From contig JBARRP010000347.1 in NCBI GenBank assembly GCA_049644285.1, positions 1 to 64,000 of the forward strand: 64,000 nt of DNA, given 5' to 3'. The stretch's first letter is position 1, and each line of letters starts with the position of its first letter. This DNA is from CAVRXT01 sp049644285 (GTDB lineage Bacteria > Acidobacteriota > Terriglobia > Acidiferrales > UBA7541). Shown here piece by piece: positions 8,527 through 18,194 of this stretch. Made by a program: the position numbers and the translations under genes. The notes beneath the pieces were generated by a model, which saw only the letters and a list, made by a program, of their open reading frames with translations, did not search any database and was not told where the DNA came from.

Positions 8527-11500
8527 GTGAGAATGACATTTAACGGCAAGCTTGTTCTGGGCGTCGGGGCGGCGTTGGTCATTTTCCTCGGCGTCGGTTT
8601 CTTCTCCTACCGCAGAATGCTTGAAGCAGATGATGGGCAACGATGGGTGATGCATACCCATCTTGTCTTAGAGAAGCTTGACACGGTTCTGACGGATTTG
8701 ATCGACAGCGAGACGGGGCAGCGAGGCTACATCCTCACGGGAGACGAATCGTACCTTCCGCCGTATGACTCTGCACTGCGCCGCGTCCATGAAGACGTGG
8801 AGCAGGTCCGCGAACTGACCAGAGATAATCCAAGCCAGCAGCGTTCGCTGGGCCGACTCGACAGCCAGATCGCAGACAAACTGGCCGACCTTCAGGACGC
8901 CATCAACGTCCGTAGGCAGCAGGGATTGGCCTTGGCAGTGGCATCGGTGCAGGGCGGCGCCGGGAAACGATCCATGGATGAGATTCGAGCAACCGTCGGG
9001 GAGATGAAACAGGAAGAACAACGGCTGCTCGAACAACGGACGGCAGCGGAAGATGCCAGTTCCAGGAAAATGAAAACCATCATGATTTTGGGGAATTTCC
9101 TCGCAATTCTTTTCCTTGCGGCTGCAGGACTTGTTACCCACCGTGAAATGGCGAAACGCATGTCGGCCGAGTATACGTTGCGGCAGAGCGAGCAGAGCCT
9201 GCGGCTGTTGGTCGAAGATATAAAAGACTATGCGATCTTGCGCTTGGATCCGCAGGGGCGGGTGGCGAGTTGGAACGCCGGGGCCCAGCGCATCAAGGGC
9301 TATCGGACTGAGGAGATCATTGGCCAGCATTTCTCCCAGTTCTATCCTCCTGAGGACGTAAAGCGAGGCAAACCCGCATACGAACTAAAAATCGCAGCGG
9401 AGCAAGGACGGTTTGAGGACGAAGGCTGGCGCGTACGCAAAGACGGGTCGCGGTTCTGGGGCAATGTGATGATTACAGGCTTGCGGGACGCCTCCGGGAA
9501 GCTGGTGGGGTTCTCGAAGGTCACCCGGGATATCACCGCACGCAAGCAGGCTGAGGAGGCACTGCGGGAGAGCAAAGAGCGGTTCCGGCTGCTTTTCGAA
9601 AGCAATCCACATCCGGTGTGGGTCTACGATCTGAAAACTTTGGCTATCCTCGACGTGAATCATTCCGCGATCCGGAATTATGGCTACTCGCGTGAAGAGT
9701 TCCTCCTGCTGACGATCAAGGACCTTCGACCACCGGAGGACATCCCCGCGGTATTAGATAGCGCCGCGAAGACGGCGGCGGCGAGCACCGAAACCTCCAG
9801 CATCTGGAGGCATCGCAAGAAAGACGGGACCTTAATTGATGTTGAGGTTACCTCGCATCCGCTCGTTTATAACGGCAGGGATGCGCGCCTGGTGGTTGCT
9901 ACGGACATCACTGAGCGGAAGCGGGCGGAGAAGGCGCTCAAGGACAGCGAGACAAGACTCAAGCTCGCGCTGGACTCGGCGCAAATGGGCGCCTGGGACC
10001 TGGACATTGTAAACGACAGAGCGGTGCGGTCGCTTCGACACGACCAGATCTTTGGCTACTCTTCGCTGCTGCCCAAATGGGGCGCCGAAATCTTCATGGG
10101 CCACGTCGTGCCCGAGGACCGCGAACTTGTGAAATCGAGGTTTGCCGATGCATTCCGAACGGGCCAATTCAGCATGGAGTGTCGGATCAAGTGGCCTGAC
10201 CAATCGATTCACTGGATCGCGGCGCACGGTCATGTGTATCGGGACGACCGGGGCGAACCCGTGAGGATGATGGGCGTGGTAGCGGATGCGACAGCGCGCA
10301 AACAGTCCGAGCTGAAGTTTCGAGGGCTGCTGGAGTCGGCTCCCGACGCGATGGTGATCGTGGGCCAGCAGGGTCGCATTCAATTGGTCAACGCCCAGGC
10401 GGAGAGATTGTTCGGCTACACAAGGGAGGAACTGCTCGGGCAGCCCGTTGAAACTCTGGTGCCCGAGCGGTTTCGAGGAGCGCATCCGGGGCACCGCACA
10501 GGCTATTTTTCTGATCCTCGCACGAGACCGATGGGGGCAGGGCTGGAGCTTTACGGACGTCGAAAGGATGGAAGTGAGTTTCCGGTGGAGATCAGTCTGA
10601 GCCCGCTGGAGACTGAAGAAGGCGCGTTGGTCTCGAGCGCCATTCGGGATATCAGCGCTCGTAAACAGGTGGAGGCAAACCAGCGGGCCAGCGAGGAGAA
10701 GTTTCGGGCCGTAGCTGAGAACGCGAACGATGCTATCGTAAGCGCGGACAGCGATGGGAAAATCATCTACTTCAATCCGGCCGCCGAGCGTGTGTTTGGA
10801 TACTCCGCCGCGGACATTTCGGGCCAGCCTCTTACGCTGCTCATGCCCGATCGGTTTCGCGACGCCCACCGCCAGGGGTTCCACCGTTTTCTTTCCACGG
10901 GCGAGGCCCACGTGATCGGGAAGACGGTGGAGCTAGCCGGAAAAAGGAAAGATGGAACTGAATTCCCCCTGGAGTTATCGCTGACTACCTGGAGAGCTAC
11001 TGAGGGAACCTTTTTTACGGCGATGATACGGGATATCACCGACCGTAAGCGGGCCGAAGAGGCAATTGCCATGCAGACGGCGGAACTATCCCGCTCCAAC
11101 GCGGAACTGGCCGTCATCAATCGAGAGCTGGAAACCTTTACTTACTCGGTTTCTCACGATCTGCGTGCTCCGCTTCGACATATCGACGGCTTTTCCAAGA
11201 TTCTGCTGGAAGATTTCGCGGCACAACTCGACACCGAGGGGCAGCGATACCTGGTGCGCGTTCGCGAGTCTACCCAGCGCATGGGACAGCTAGTCGACGA
11301 CCTATTGATGCTCGCGCGACTGGGTCGCCACGAGGTAAAGCCGCAAATCGCCGGCTTCAATAAACTGGTTGAAGAAGTCGTGGCAGAGCTACAGACGGAG
11401 ATAGGCGATCGAAGCATTGATTGGCAGGTCGGGCGCTTGCCGTTCGTTGAGTGCGACCCGGGGTTGATGAAGCAGGTCTTTGCCAATCTTCTCTCGAACG

Positions 11501-11853
11501 CGGTCAAGTACACGCGGCCACGGGAGCGCGCAGTGATCGAGGTCGGGCAGACGACGATCGATGGGCGGAGTGTGATCTTCGTCCGCGACAATGGCGTGGG
11601 TTTCAACATGAAGTATTCCGACAAGCTTTTTGGCGTGTTCCAGCGGCTCCATCGCCAGGAGGATTTCGAAGGCACGGGCGTAGGCCTGGCGACAGTCCAG
11701 CGCATCATCCACAAGCACGGCGGTCGAATCTGGGCCGAAGCGCAGACCGACCAGGGCGCGACATTTTATTTCACGCTCGGGACCACAGAAGGATTAGAGA
11801 CCGATCCCAACGGTGAGAAGCGAGGAGTGGAATGGACTCAGACAGCGAAATAG
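8527..11853 (+). CDS. CHASE3/multi-PAS sensor histidine kinase
   Basis: 1108 residues from GTG 8527, or ATG 8533 two codons later; neither has a strong ribosome-binding site. TM helix about 8-28, periplasmic CHASE3 domain about 40-180 (DSETGQRGYILTGDESYL is characteristic), second TM about 186-206. Five PAS domains begin near 224, 349, 475, 595 and 723. The HisKA dimerisation helix has His in SVSHDLRAPL (about 875), and the ATPase has N-box NLLSNAVKYT and G-boxes DNGVGF and GTGVGLA (about 980-1095). This layout matches phytochrome-like kinases that pair with small Rcp1-type regulators, and such a regulator overlaps its 3' end by 22 bases. Membrane-bound sensor; ligand unknown. Confidence 0.93.
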   Translation: MRMTFNGKLVLGVGAALVIFLGVGFFSYRRMLEADDGQRWVMHTHLVLEKLDTVLTDLIDSETGQRGYILTGDESYLPPYDSALRRVHEDVEQVRELTRDNPSQQRSLGRLDSQIADKLADLQDAINVRRQQGLALAVASVQGGAGKRSMDEIRATVGEMKQEEQRLLEQRTAAEDASSRKMKTIMILGNFLAILFLAAAGLVTHREMAKRMSAEYTLRQSEQSLRLLVEDIKDYAILRLDPQGRVASWNAGAQRIKGYRTEEIIGQHFSQFYPPEDVKRGKPAYELKIAAEQGRFEDEGWRVRKDGSRFWGNVMITGLRDASGKLVGFSKVTRDITARKQAEEALRESKERFRLLFESNPHPVWVYDLKTLAILDVNHSAIRNYGYSREEFLLLTIKDLRPPEDIPAVLDSAAKTAAASTETSSIWRHRKKDGTLIDVEVTSHPLVYNGRDARLVVATDITERKRAEKALKDSETRLKLALDSAQMGAWDLDIVNDRAVRSLRHDQIFGYSSLLPKWGAEIFMGHVVPEDRELVKSRFADAFRTGQFSMECRIKWPDQSIHWIAAHGHVYRDDRGEPVRMMGVVADATARKQSELKFRGLLESAPDAMVIVGQQGRIQLVNAQAERLFGYTREELLGQPVETLVPERFRGAHPGHRTGYFSDPRTRPMGAGLELYGRRKDGSEFPVEISLSPLETEEGALVSSAIRDISARKQVEANQRASEEKFRAVAENANDAIVSADSDGKIIYFNPAAERVFGYSAADISGQPLTLLMPDRFRDAHRQGFHRFLSTGEAHVIGKTVELAGKRKDGTEFPLELSLTTWRATEGTFFTAMIRDITDRKRAEEAIAMQTAELSRSNAELAVINRELETFTYSVSHDLRAPLRHIDGFSKILLEDFAAQLDTEGQRYLVRVRESTQRMGQLVDDLLMLARLGRHEVKPQIAGFNKLVEEVVAELQTEIGDRSIDWQVGRLPFVECDPGLMKQVFANLLSNAVKYTRPRERAVIEVGQTTIDGRSVIFVRDNGVGFNMKYSDKLFGVFQRLHRQEDFEGTGVGLATVQRIIHKHGGRIWAEAQTDQGATFYFTLGTTEGLETDPNGEKRGVEWTQTAK

Positions 11854-12299
11854 AGATTCTTTTGGTCGAAGATAACCCAGCGGACGTGGAACTTGCTCTG
11901 CATGCGCTCAGAAAGAACAAGCTTGCCAACCGCGTGCACGTGGCGCGCGACGGCGAGGAGGCGGTCGAATTCGTCTTTTGCCACGGCGTTTACAGCAGCC
12001 GAAGAATCGACCGGCCACCAAAACTGATCCTGCTGGATTTGAAGCTGCCCAAGGTGGACGGGCTGGAAGTGCTGCGCCAACTCAAGAATGACTCGCGGAC
12101 CAAGAGCATCCCGGTGGTGGTGCTGACTTCGTCAAAGGAAGAAACAGACCTGGTGCAAAGCTACCGATTAGGAGTCAATAGCTACATCCAGAAACCGGTG
12201 GACTTCGACCAGTTTCGAGACACAGTGAAACAATTGGGGCTTTATTGGCTGGTGGTGAACCAGTCTCCGCCCCAGAGCGTATTTTCGAGCGACCAGTGA
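11832..12299 (+). CDS. Rcp1-like single-domain response regulator
   Basis: 155 residues: a stand-alone receiver domain with acidic pair ED, phospho-acceptor Asp in LILLDLKLPKVDG, Thr/Ser in VVLTSS and Lys in YIQKPVD. The longer loop after strand 2 (FCHGVYSSR) is typical of the Rcp1 subfamily that partners phytochrome-type kinases. Its ATG overlaps the kinase gene by 22 bases and its stop overlaps the GTG of the next kinase, so the three genes are probably translationally coupled. There is no DNA-binding output; it likely passes phosphate on or acts by protein contact. Confidence 0.92.
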   Translation: MDSDSEIEILLVEDNPADVELALHALRKNKLANRVHVARDGEEAVEFVFCHGVYSSRRIDRPPKLILLDLKLPKVDGLEVLRQLKNDSRTKSIPVVVLTSSKEETDLVQSYRLGVNSYIQKPVDFDQFRDTVKQLGLYWLVVNQSPPQSVFSSDQ

Positions 12300-15025
12300 A
12301 ATCCGCCCCGATCTCCGAGCTCACTGCAAAACGGCCTGGAGCCAAGCGCCGGCCTCTTCAAGCGCTGGTTATCGAGGATAACCGGTCGGATGTCGAATTG
12401 TCCTTGCACCATTTGAAGCAGGCTGGGTTCGACGTCAGCGCGGACGTCGTACAGACCCCGAGCGAGGTTGCGGAGCGTCTTCGTTCCAAAGCCTATGACG
12501 TGGTGTTGGCTGATTACCGGATGCCGGGCTGGACAGGGATGGACGCTCTCGAACTGATTAAGCAAGAGAGAAAGGGCATGCCGTTTATCCTTGTCAGTGG
12601 GACGCTGGGCGAAGAAACAGCGGTTGAGTGCATCAAGCGCGGGGCGACGGATTACGTCTTGAAGGAGCGGCTTGAGCGCCTGCCGTTTGCCGTCACTCGC
12701 GCGCTCGAGGAAGTGCGCCTGCGCGAAGACCGGAAAAAGGCCGAGGAGGCCCTGCAACAAAGCGAAAAGCTGCTCCGTCTCTTGCTCGATTCCACGGCCG
12801 AAGGGATTTTCGGCGCGGACGCGAACGGTCGGTGCATTTTTTGCAATCGCGCCGCCCTCGACTTCCTCGGATATGGTGGTTCCGAGGCCCTGCTGGGGAA
12901 GGACCTCCATGAGGTCTGCCACCATACCCGGCCCGACGGGAGACCTTATCCTCACGAGGAATGCCCAATCTACCAGTCATTGCGGCAGGGGACAGGTGTT
13001 CACGCTGATGACGAGGTTTTTTGGCGAGCGGATGGAACGAGCTTCGCGGTCGAATATTGGTCATTCCCGATACGGGATCGCGGAGAGAACATCGGTGCAG
13101 TGGTCACCTTCGTGGATATCACCGAGCGCAAACAGACGGAGGAACGGATCTGCCGCCTAGCTCAAGCGGTAGAGAACAGCGCTGAGCTGATCGCCATGGG
13201 TGACTCCGAGGGACGTTTCACTTTCGCAAATCAAACCTTCCTGCGGACACTTGGTTTTTCCGATGACGAAATAATGGGAAAGCCTTTGAGGAGTACGGTC
13301 TTGTCGCCGAATGATCGTCCGGGCCTTGATGAAGAAATCAGACTCGGAGTATTGGAACAGGGCTCCTGGAGGGGTGAGTGCCTTCACCGTCGCAAAGACG
13401 GCACCGATTTTCCGGTGTACCTGAGTGTAGGACAGGTCAAGGACCGCAAAGGCTGTGTCATCGGAAGCCTAGGAATTGCGCAAGATATCACCGAGCGCAA
13501 GCAGGCTGAAGAGAGATTCTACAAGGCGTTCAACGCGAACCCGGAACCCATTACGATCGCCACCCTGTCGGAAGGCCGCTACGTCGATGTGAACGAGAGT
13601 TTTCTTCGTGTTACCGGGTATCAGCGCGAAGAGGTTATCGGCCGAACATCGCAAGAGCTGAAATTCTGGGAGCGACCCGAAGATCGCGAGAGACTTGTCG
13701 AGACGCTCAGGCAACAGGGCTCAGTTCGCGACATGGAAATCACTTTTTTTACAAAGTCCGGTGAACGGCGCACAGGACTGGATTCGGCCGCGGTGATTGA
13801 GATTGCCGGACAGCGATGCATAATCGCGTTTCTTCAAGATATCACCGAACGCAAACGTCTCGAGGAGCAGTTCCGGGCGTCGCAGAAGATGGAAGCGGTG
13901 GGGCGCTTGGCGGGCGGGATTGCTCACGACTTTAACAACCTCTTGGGAGTCATTATCGGTTACAGCGATCTTCTTCTGGATCGCGTTCCGTCAGACGAAC
14001 CACAACATCAGCAGCTCCAGGAGATCAAGAAAGCAGGGGGCCGGGCCGCCTCCCTGACCCGGCAACTACTCGCTTTCAGTCGTAAACAGGTGTTCCAGCC
14101 AAAGGTCATCGATCTCAATGCATTGGTGGCCGATCTGAGCAAGATGCTCCACCGGCTGATTGGGGAGCATATCGAATTGGCCACGACGCTGAAGCCGGGG
14201 CTGGGGCAGGTGAAGGCGGACCCAGGACAGCTCGAACAGGTAATCGTGAACCTGGTTGTCAACGCACGCGACGCGATGCCTGAGGGTGGCGAGCTCACCA
14301 TCACGACGGCAAACGCCACACTGGACCAGGCCTATGGCCATTCCCATGGGGCTTCGATCCAACCCGGCCGCTACGTGGTGCTGTCAGTCGCCGACACCGG
14401 GATCGGCATGGACGCGCAGACGCAGGCCCACATCTTCGAGCCCTTCTTCACAACGAAAGAGCAGGGCAAGGGCACAGGCCTTGGTTTGGCCACGGTCTAC
14501 GGCGTGGTGAAACAAAGCGGCGCCCACATCTGGGTCTACAGTGAGGTGGGTAAGGGCACGACCTTCAAAATATACCTGCCCAGGGTCGACGAGCCCGTCG
14601 AGCATTTGAGCGCGGAACAGGGCAAAACCGAACTCCTGCAAGGGTCGGAAACGATTTTGCTGGCGGAAGACGCTGAGTCCCTGCGGAAGCTGACTTGCAC
14701 GTTCTTGCAGAACAACGGCTACACTGTTCTGCCGGCGACAAATGCTGCTGAGGCCATCGAGATGGCTGCTGGCACGCATGACGGGCCAATCGACTTGTTA
14801 CTGACCGATGTGGTGATGCCGGGGATGAGTGGGCGCGAATTAGCCGATCGCTTAGCGGTCACGCGCCCTGAAATGAAAGTGCTATATATGTCGGGCTACA
14901 CCGACGACGCCATTGTTCATCGCGGAGTCCTGGAACCAGGGACTCTCTTCATTGAGAAACCGTTTTCTCAGGAAGCACTGCTGCGCAAGGTGCGCGAAGC
15001 ACTCGATCAGGCGGTGAAGCGATGA
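12296..15025 (+). CDS. Hybrid histidine kinase, REC-PAS-PAS-PAS-HisKA-HATPase-REC
   Basis: 909 residues from a GTG whose last bases form a 4-base GTGA overlap with the upstream stop; a TTG at 12245 is in frame but overlaps by 55 bases. N-terminal receiver about 20-135 (VVLADYRMPGWTG); PAS domains near 157, 287 and 401; HisKA with His in GGIAHDFNNLL (about 545); ATPase about 640-760 (VVNARDAMP, DTGIGM, GTGLGLA); C-terminal receiver about 785-905 (LLLTDVVMPGMSG, FIEKPF). No membrane segment, so cytoplasmic. The N-terminal receiver may take phosphate from the upstream kinase, making a relay with the neighbouring regulators. The arrangement is seen; the phosphate flow is inferred. Confidence 0.92.
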   Translation: MKSAPISELTAKRPGAKRRPLQALVIEDNRSDVELSLHHLKQAGFDVSADVVQTPSEVAERLRSKAYDVVLADYRMPGWTGMDALELIKQERKGMPFILVSGTLGEETAVECIKRGATDYVLKERLERLPFAVTRALEEVRLREDRKKAEEALQQSEKLLRLLLDSTAEGIFGADANGRCIFCNRAALDFLGYGGSEALLGKDLHEVCHHTRPDGRPYPHEECPIYQSLRQGTGVHADDEVFWRADGTSFAVEYWSFPIRDRGENIGAVVTFVDITERKQTEERICRLAQAVENSAELIAMGDSEGRFTFANQTFLRTLGFSDDEIMGKPLRSTVLSPNDRPGLDEEIRLGVLEQGSWRGECLHRRKDGTDFPVYLSVGQVKDRKGCVIGSLGIAQDITERKQAEERFYKAFNANPEPITIATLSEGRYVDVNESFLRVTGYQREEVIGRTSQELKFWERPEDRERLVETLRQQGSVRDMEITFFTKSGERRTGLDSAAVIEIAGQRCIIAFLQDITERKRLEEQFRASQKMEAVGRLAGGIAHDFNNLLGVIIGYSDLLLDRVPSDEPQHQQLQEIKKAGGRAASLTRQLLAFSRKQVFQPKVIDLNALVADLSKMLHRLIGEHIELATTLKPGLGQVKADPGQLEQVIVNLVVNARDAMPEGGELTITTANATLDQAYGHSHGASIQPGRYVVLSVADTGIGMDAQTQAHIFEPFFTTKEQGKGTGLGLATVYGVVKQSGAHIWVYSEVGKGTTFKIYLPRVDEPVEHLSAEQGKTELLQGSETILLAEDAESLRKLTCTFLQNNGYTVLPATNAAEAIEMAAGTHDGPIDLLLTDVVMPGMSGRELADRLAVTRPEMKVLYMSGYTDDAIVHRGVLEPGTLFIEKPFSQEALLRKVREALDQAVKR

Positions 15026-15149
15026 CTCGGATCTTGCTGGAATTTTCGTTATTCCGGGTCTGGGCAGAGGTCAGCGTGGCTTCGCTAGAGCCACCGATGA
15101 GTAGCGAAGTTCTATGATTTGTATGTAACGGTCTGCTGGGGAGGCGAGA

Positions 15150-15851
15150 TTGCCGCAGCGTGCTCTGGTCGTGGACGATGATTTGCCGACGTGCAAGCTG
15201 ATTCAGGCTATCCTGAATTCGGCAGACATCGAGGCGATGATTTTGACCGAAAGCGCCCACGCCGCTGAGCTCCTGCGGAAGCAGAAATTTGATGCAATCT
15301 TTCTGGACGTGAACATGCCTGCGCCGGATGGGATCGAGCTCGCGCGCCAGATACGCGGCGGAGGTTATAACCAGAAAACACCGGTCATCATGATCACGGG
15401 CGAGGAGGACCCGGCAGTGCTTAGTCGCGGATTTCAGGCCGGCGTCAATTTCTTCCTGTTCAAGCCAATCAACAAAGAACGGCTGCTAAATTTGTCGCGC
15501 GTCACTCAGAACGCCGTCGAGCGTGAAAGGCGCCACTTCCAGCGCGTGGTGGTCCGCCGCAAGGTTCAGATCCGGCTCGACCAGGATACTCTTGAGGGAG
15601 AAACGATCGACGTCAGCTTGAACGGCGTGCTTGTCCAAGCCTCTCGAACCCTTCCGGCCGGCTCGCGGGTACAGATCCACCTCGATCTGTCACCGGGCAA
15701 GCAGCCGCTCACTGCCGATGCGATCGTTGCCCGCGTCGTGGGCTTCACCCGCATGGGGATTCACCTCGATCGCATCGGGACCAGGGAACGCCAGCGGCTG
15801 CAAGAGTTTCTGCTGCCCCTGATTTTGGTTTCAAGCACCCCGCAGACATAG
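15150..15851 (+). CDS. Response regulator with PilZ output domain
   Basis: 233 residues from TTG 15150, supported by GGGGAGG five bases upstream. Receiver about 5-120 with DDD pocket, Asp in IFLDVNMPAPDG and Lys in FLFKPINK. PilZ domain about 125-225 with RHFQR matching RxxxR and DVSLNG matching DxSxxG, so c-di-GMP binding should be intact. The protein would join phosphorylation and c-di-GMP signals. It is 124 bases after the hybrid kinase on the same strand and is the plausible terminal output of this four-gene cluster. The target (motility, polysaccharide or other) is not shown by the sequence. Confidence 0.9.
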   Translation: MPQRALVVDDDLPTCKLIQAILNSADIEAMILTESAHAAELLRKQKFDAIFLDVNMPAPDGIELARQIRGGGYNQKTPVIMITGEEDPAVLSRGFQAGVNFFLFKPINKERLLNLSRVTQNAVERERRHFQRVVVRRKVQIRLDQDTLEGETIDVSLNGVLVQASRTLPAGSRVQIHLDLSPGKQPLTADAIVARVVGFTRMGIHLDRIGTRERQRLQEFLLPLILVSSTPQT

Positions 15852-15941
15852 CCTGCCGGGAAATTGAGACGAAGACAACGTTCGCAAAAGTCGTTAAGGA
15901 TTACCGCGCCTGCAAACCCCAGGCATTGCTGATCGCATTGA

Positions 15942-18062
15942 CTACTCCAAGGGTTGAATGCGGACCAGGTATCCGGAATAGTCGGCATACCACACCGTGA
16001 CCGGATGCGTGGAACTGTCGATCCAAGTCCTTCGATCGTACGACAAAGGCTCCGGCATCTCATACACGGTCCACTTCTCCGTCCGGGGATCGAGTCTGAC
16101 GACTTGTCGCCCGTGCAACACCCCGGCCCACACCTCTCCATTCTTGTCCGGCATGGCTTCGTAGAAATCAGTAAGAGGGCTTGGAGCAGTCGGAGGCACA
16201 TGTTCCACAATGCGGCCCGTCTTGCCATTTACCTCTACCAGAGCGCCGTCACCACCACCGAACCAAGCGTTGTCGTACGGGTCAAATCCGCCTCTCTTCG
16301 GCGTTGCCGCGTGAGCGCCAGTGTTTAGGTTCAGCCATTTTCCCGTCCGAATATCCAGCCGCTCTCCCGTATTCCCCCACGCGGGCATCCCACCGCCGCC
16401 ATAGAAGTTCCCATCAGCGGAGATCAAGTTGTCATAGCTGACGCTAACCTGAAGAGGGTATTCCTGCAGGATCTTGCCTGTTTGAGGATCATGCTTTCGC
16501 ACGTGAAAATCCCGGCTGTCCCATATGAACCCATCGGGTGCCAGACCGAAATTACCGAACCCGGGGGCGTTGAGCGGAACGGGCGACTCGATGCGCACCT
16601 GCGTAATCTTTCCCGTTTGCGGATCGAGCCTGTTCAGTTGATGCGCCCAGTTTTCCGACAGCCAAACAATGCCGTTCTTGTCCACGTGGACGTCGTGCGT
16701 CCCCGGCATGGCATCCGGTGTTAAAGGAAGCTCGTAGTCCGTCACGATTCCCGTGCGGGGATCTAATTTGCCAACGTATCGGGTTTTGTGACTCGTCAAC
16801 CAAATGTTGCCCTGCGAATCTCCTGTAGCATCATGAAGAGCAAGCAACGCTTGAGGCAGCTCGTATTCGGTCACGATAACCCGGGTGGATGCTCCTCGCG
16901 GGCGGGGGAATGCGCGAAGTGGCGCATCCTGCGCGTCCGGACCTCGCACTCTTGCCAGCCAGCTCACGATCGTGTTGAATTCCTCGTCGGACGCTGCGTC
17001 AACACGCGAAACTGTATTCCCTTTACTGCTCGTCTCCGACGACCCGACAACGCGAACTACCAGGGAAGTGCCGGAAAAATGCGTCATCCGGTCGACGATG
17101 GCGTTCCAACTGCGCTCGTCTAAGTGGTTCCTGAAAACCTGGTGCCAGCCATGACAGGCAGAACAATCCTTCTGAAATGTTGCTTTTTCTTGGACGGTAC
17201 CCGGCAGATTCCACATCAACTCCGCACCGCTGAGCTGGGATTCAATCTCAGGTGTCGGAGGCAGGGCGTCCGATTTGGAAACCCTCTCCAACACGATATC
17301 GTCCAGCTTGGCAGCTCCATCGATTTCCACGGAATCTCGACGATAAGGCTTGAATTCGAGCGGTGTTGGAATGCGCAACGTGTACGCGCCGGCTTGCATT
17401 TCGGGAAATTCGTATCTCCCTTCCTCATTCGTATAGACGGTGGTTCTGACGCCGTTCGGGGCCACTAGTTGCACTCCAATGCCCTCCGGCGAATCGCCAC
17501 TGGCCACCCGCACGACACCCCTGGCACCTCCCGAGAGGCCGCTCTGAACAGGCCACTTGTGTTCCTCCGCGCGGTACCAGGGATTAGCCGGCGGATTTTC
17601 GCCTTCGACGCAACATTTTCCTTCCCGGAAGTAGGCCCGCAAATCCGCTATCTCGGAATCGGACAAAGTAGTGCCAAACGCGGGCATCCCAGGACCACCC
17701 TCTTTGATTGCTTGAGTCACAGTCGTATCGTTCACAGGCGCGCCCAAAAGCAGCTTCTCGCGTTGATAGAGATCCTTGAGGTAGGGCCCGCCTTTGGCAT
17801 ATTTGTTATGGCACATCCAGCATTTATAGAAATAGATGATCTCCCCTCGCGCCGCTCCGCTGTCAGCCACAAGCTTGTAGGTGTCAAGACGGATGGAGCG
17901 CTGGAGATCGTCGGTGGCCATGTCTTTGCTCGGTGTCCCCATCGAGTGCTGCGGCGTGGCGTGGGCCGTAGCGGGCCGGCTGATGGATCCCGCTAGGGCT
18001 AAAGCCATTCCAACACTGAGCGCAACTAGAATTGGGAGTAGTCTCTGGCTTTGTTTTGACAT
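15942..18062 (-). CDS. Di-haem cytochrome c / carboxypeptidase-regulatory / streptogramin-lyase-like fusion
   Basis: 706 residues; ATG with AGGTGA upstream. Signal peptide about 1-34. A first cytochrome c domain (about 60-150) has CWMCH and a downstream GMPAFG methionine; a carboxypeptidase-regulatory fold lies at about 180-265; a second haem motif CSACH is near 300; and a beta-propeller (about 385-706) has repeated W-L-x-N / K-x-DPxTGK blades typical of virginiamycin B lyase-like proteins. Exported, probably periplasmic. These fusions occur beside TonB receptors in Acidobacteria and may be sugar, alcohol or aromatic dehydrogenase-like proteins rather than antibiotic lyases. It lies 132 bases downstream of a TonB receptor. 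The substrate is unknown. Confidence 0.85.
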   Translation of the reverse strand: MSKQSQRLLPILVALSVGMALALAGSISRPATAHATPQHSMGTPSKDMATDDLQRSIRLDTYKLVADSGAARGEIIYFYKCWMCHNKYAKGGPYLKDLYQREKLLLGAPVNDTTVTQAIKEGGPGMPAFGTTLSDSEIADLRAYFREGKCCVEGENPPANPWYRAEEHKWPVQSGLSGGARGVVRVASGDSPEGIGVQLVAPNGVRTTVYTNEEGRYEFPEMQAGAYTLRIPTPLEFKPYRRDSVEIDGAAKLDDIVLERVSKSDALPPTPEIESQLSGAELMWNLPGTVQEKATFQKDCSACHGWHQVFRNHLDERSWNAIVDRMTHFSGTSLVVRVVGSSETSSKGNTVSRVDAASDEEFNTIVSWLARVRGPDAQDAPLRAFPRPRGASTRVIVTEYELPQALLALHDATGDSQGNIWLTSHKTRYVGKLDPRTGIVTDYELPLTPDAMPGTHDVHVDKNGIVWLSENWAHQLNRLDPQTGKITQVRIESPVPLNAPGFGNFGLAPDGFIWDSRDFHVRKHDPQTGKILQEYPLQVSVSYDNLISADGNFYGGGGMPAWGNTGERLDIRTGKWLNLNTGAHAATPKRGGFDPYDNAWFGGGDGALVEVNGKTGRIVEHVPPTAPSPLTDFYEAMPDKNGEVWAGVLHGRQVVRLDPRTEKWTVYEMPEPLSYDRRTWIDSSTHPVTVWYADYSGYLVRIQPLE

Positions 18063-18194
18063 GTGATCACCTGTTCAAATTTCGCGCGCGCTTCTTTTCC
18101 GGCGCCCTCACACCTTGGCACAGCCGACCTAGGGAAGTTGGGAGGGAACTTGTGCATTCGCCCCCTCGCGTGATTCAAATTCTATTCATTCCCG

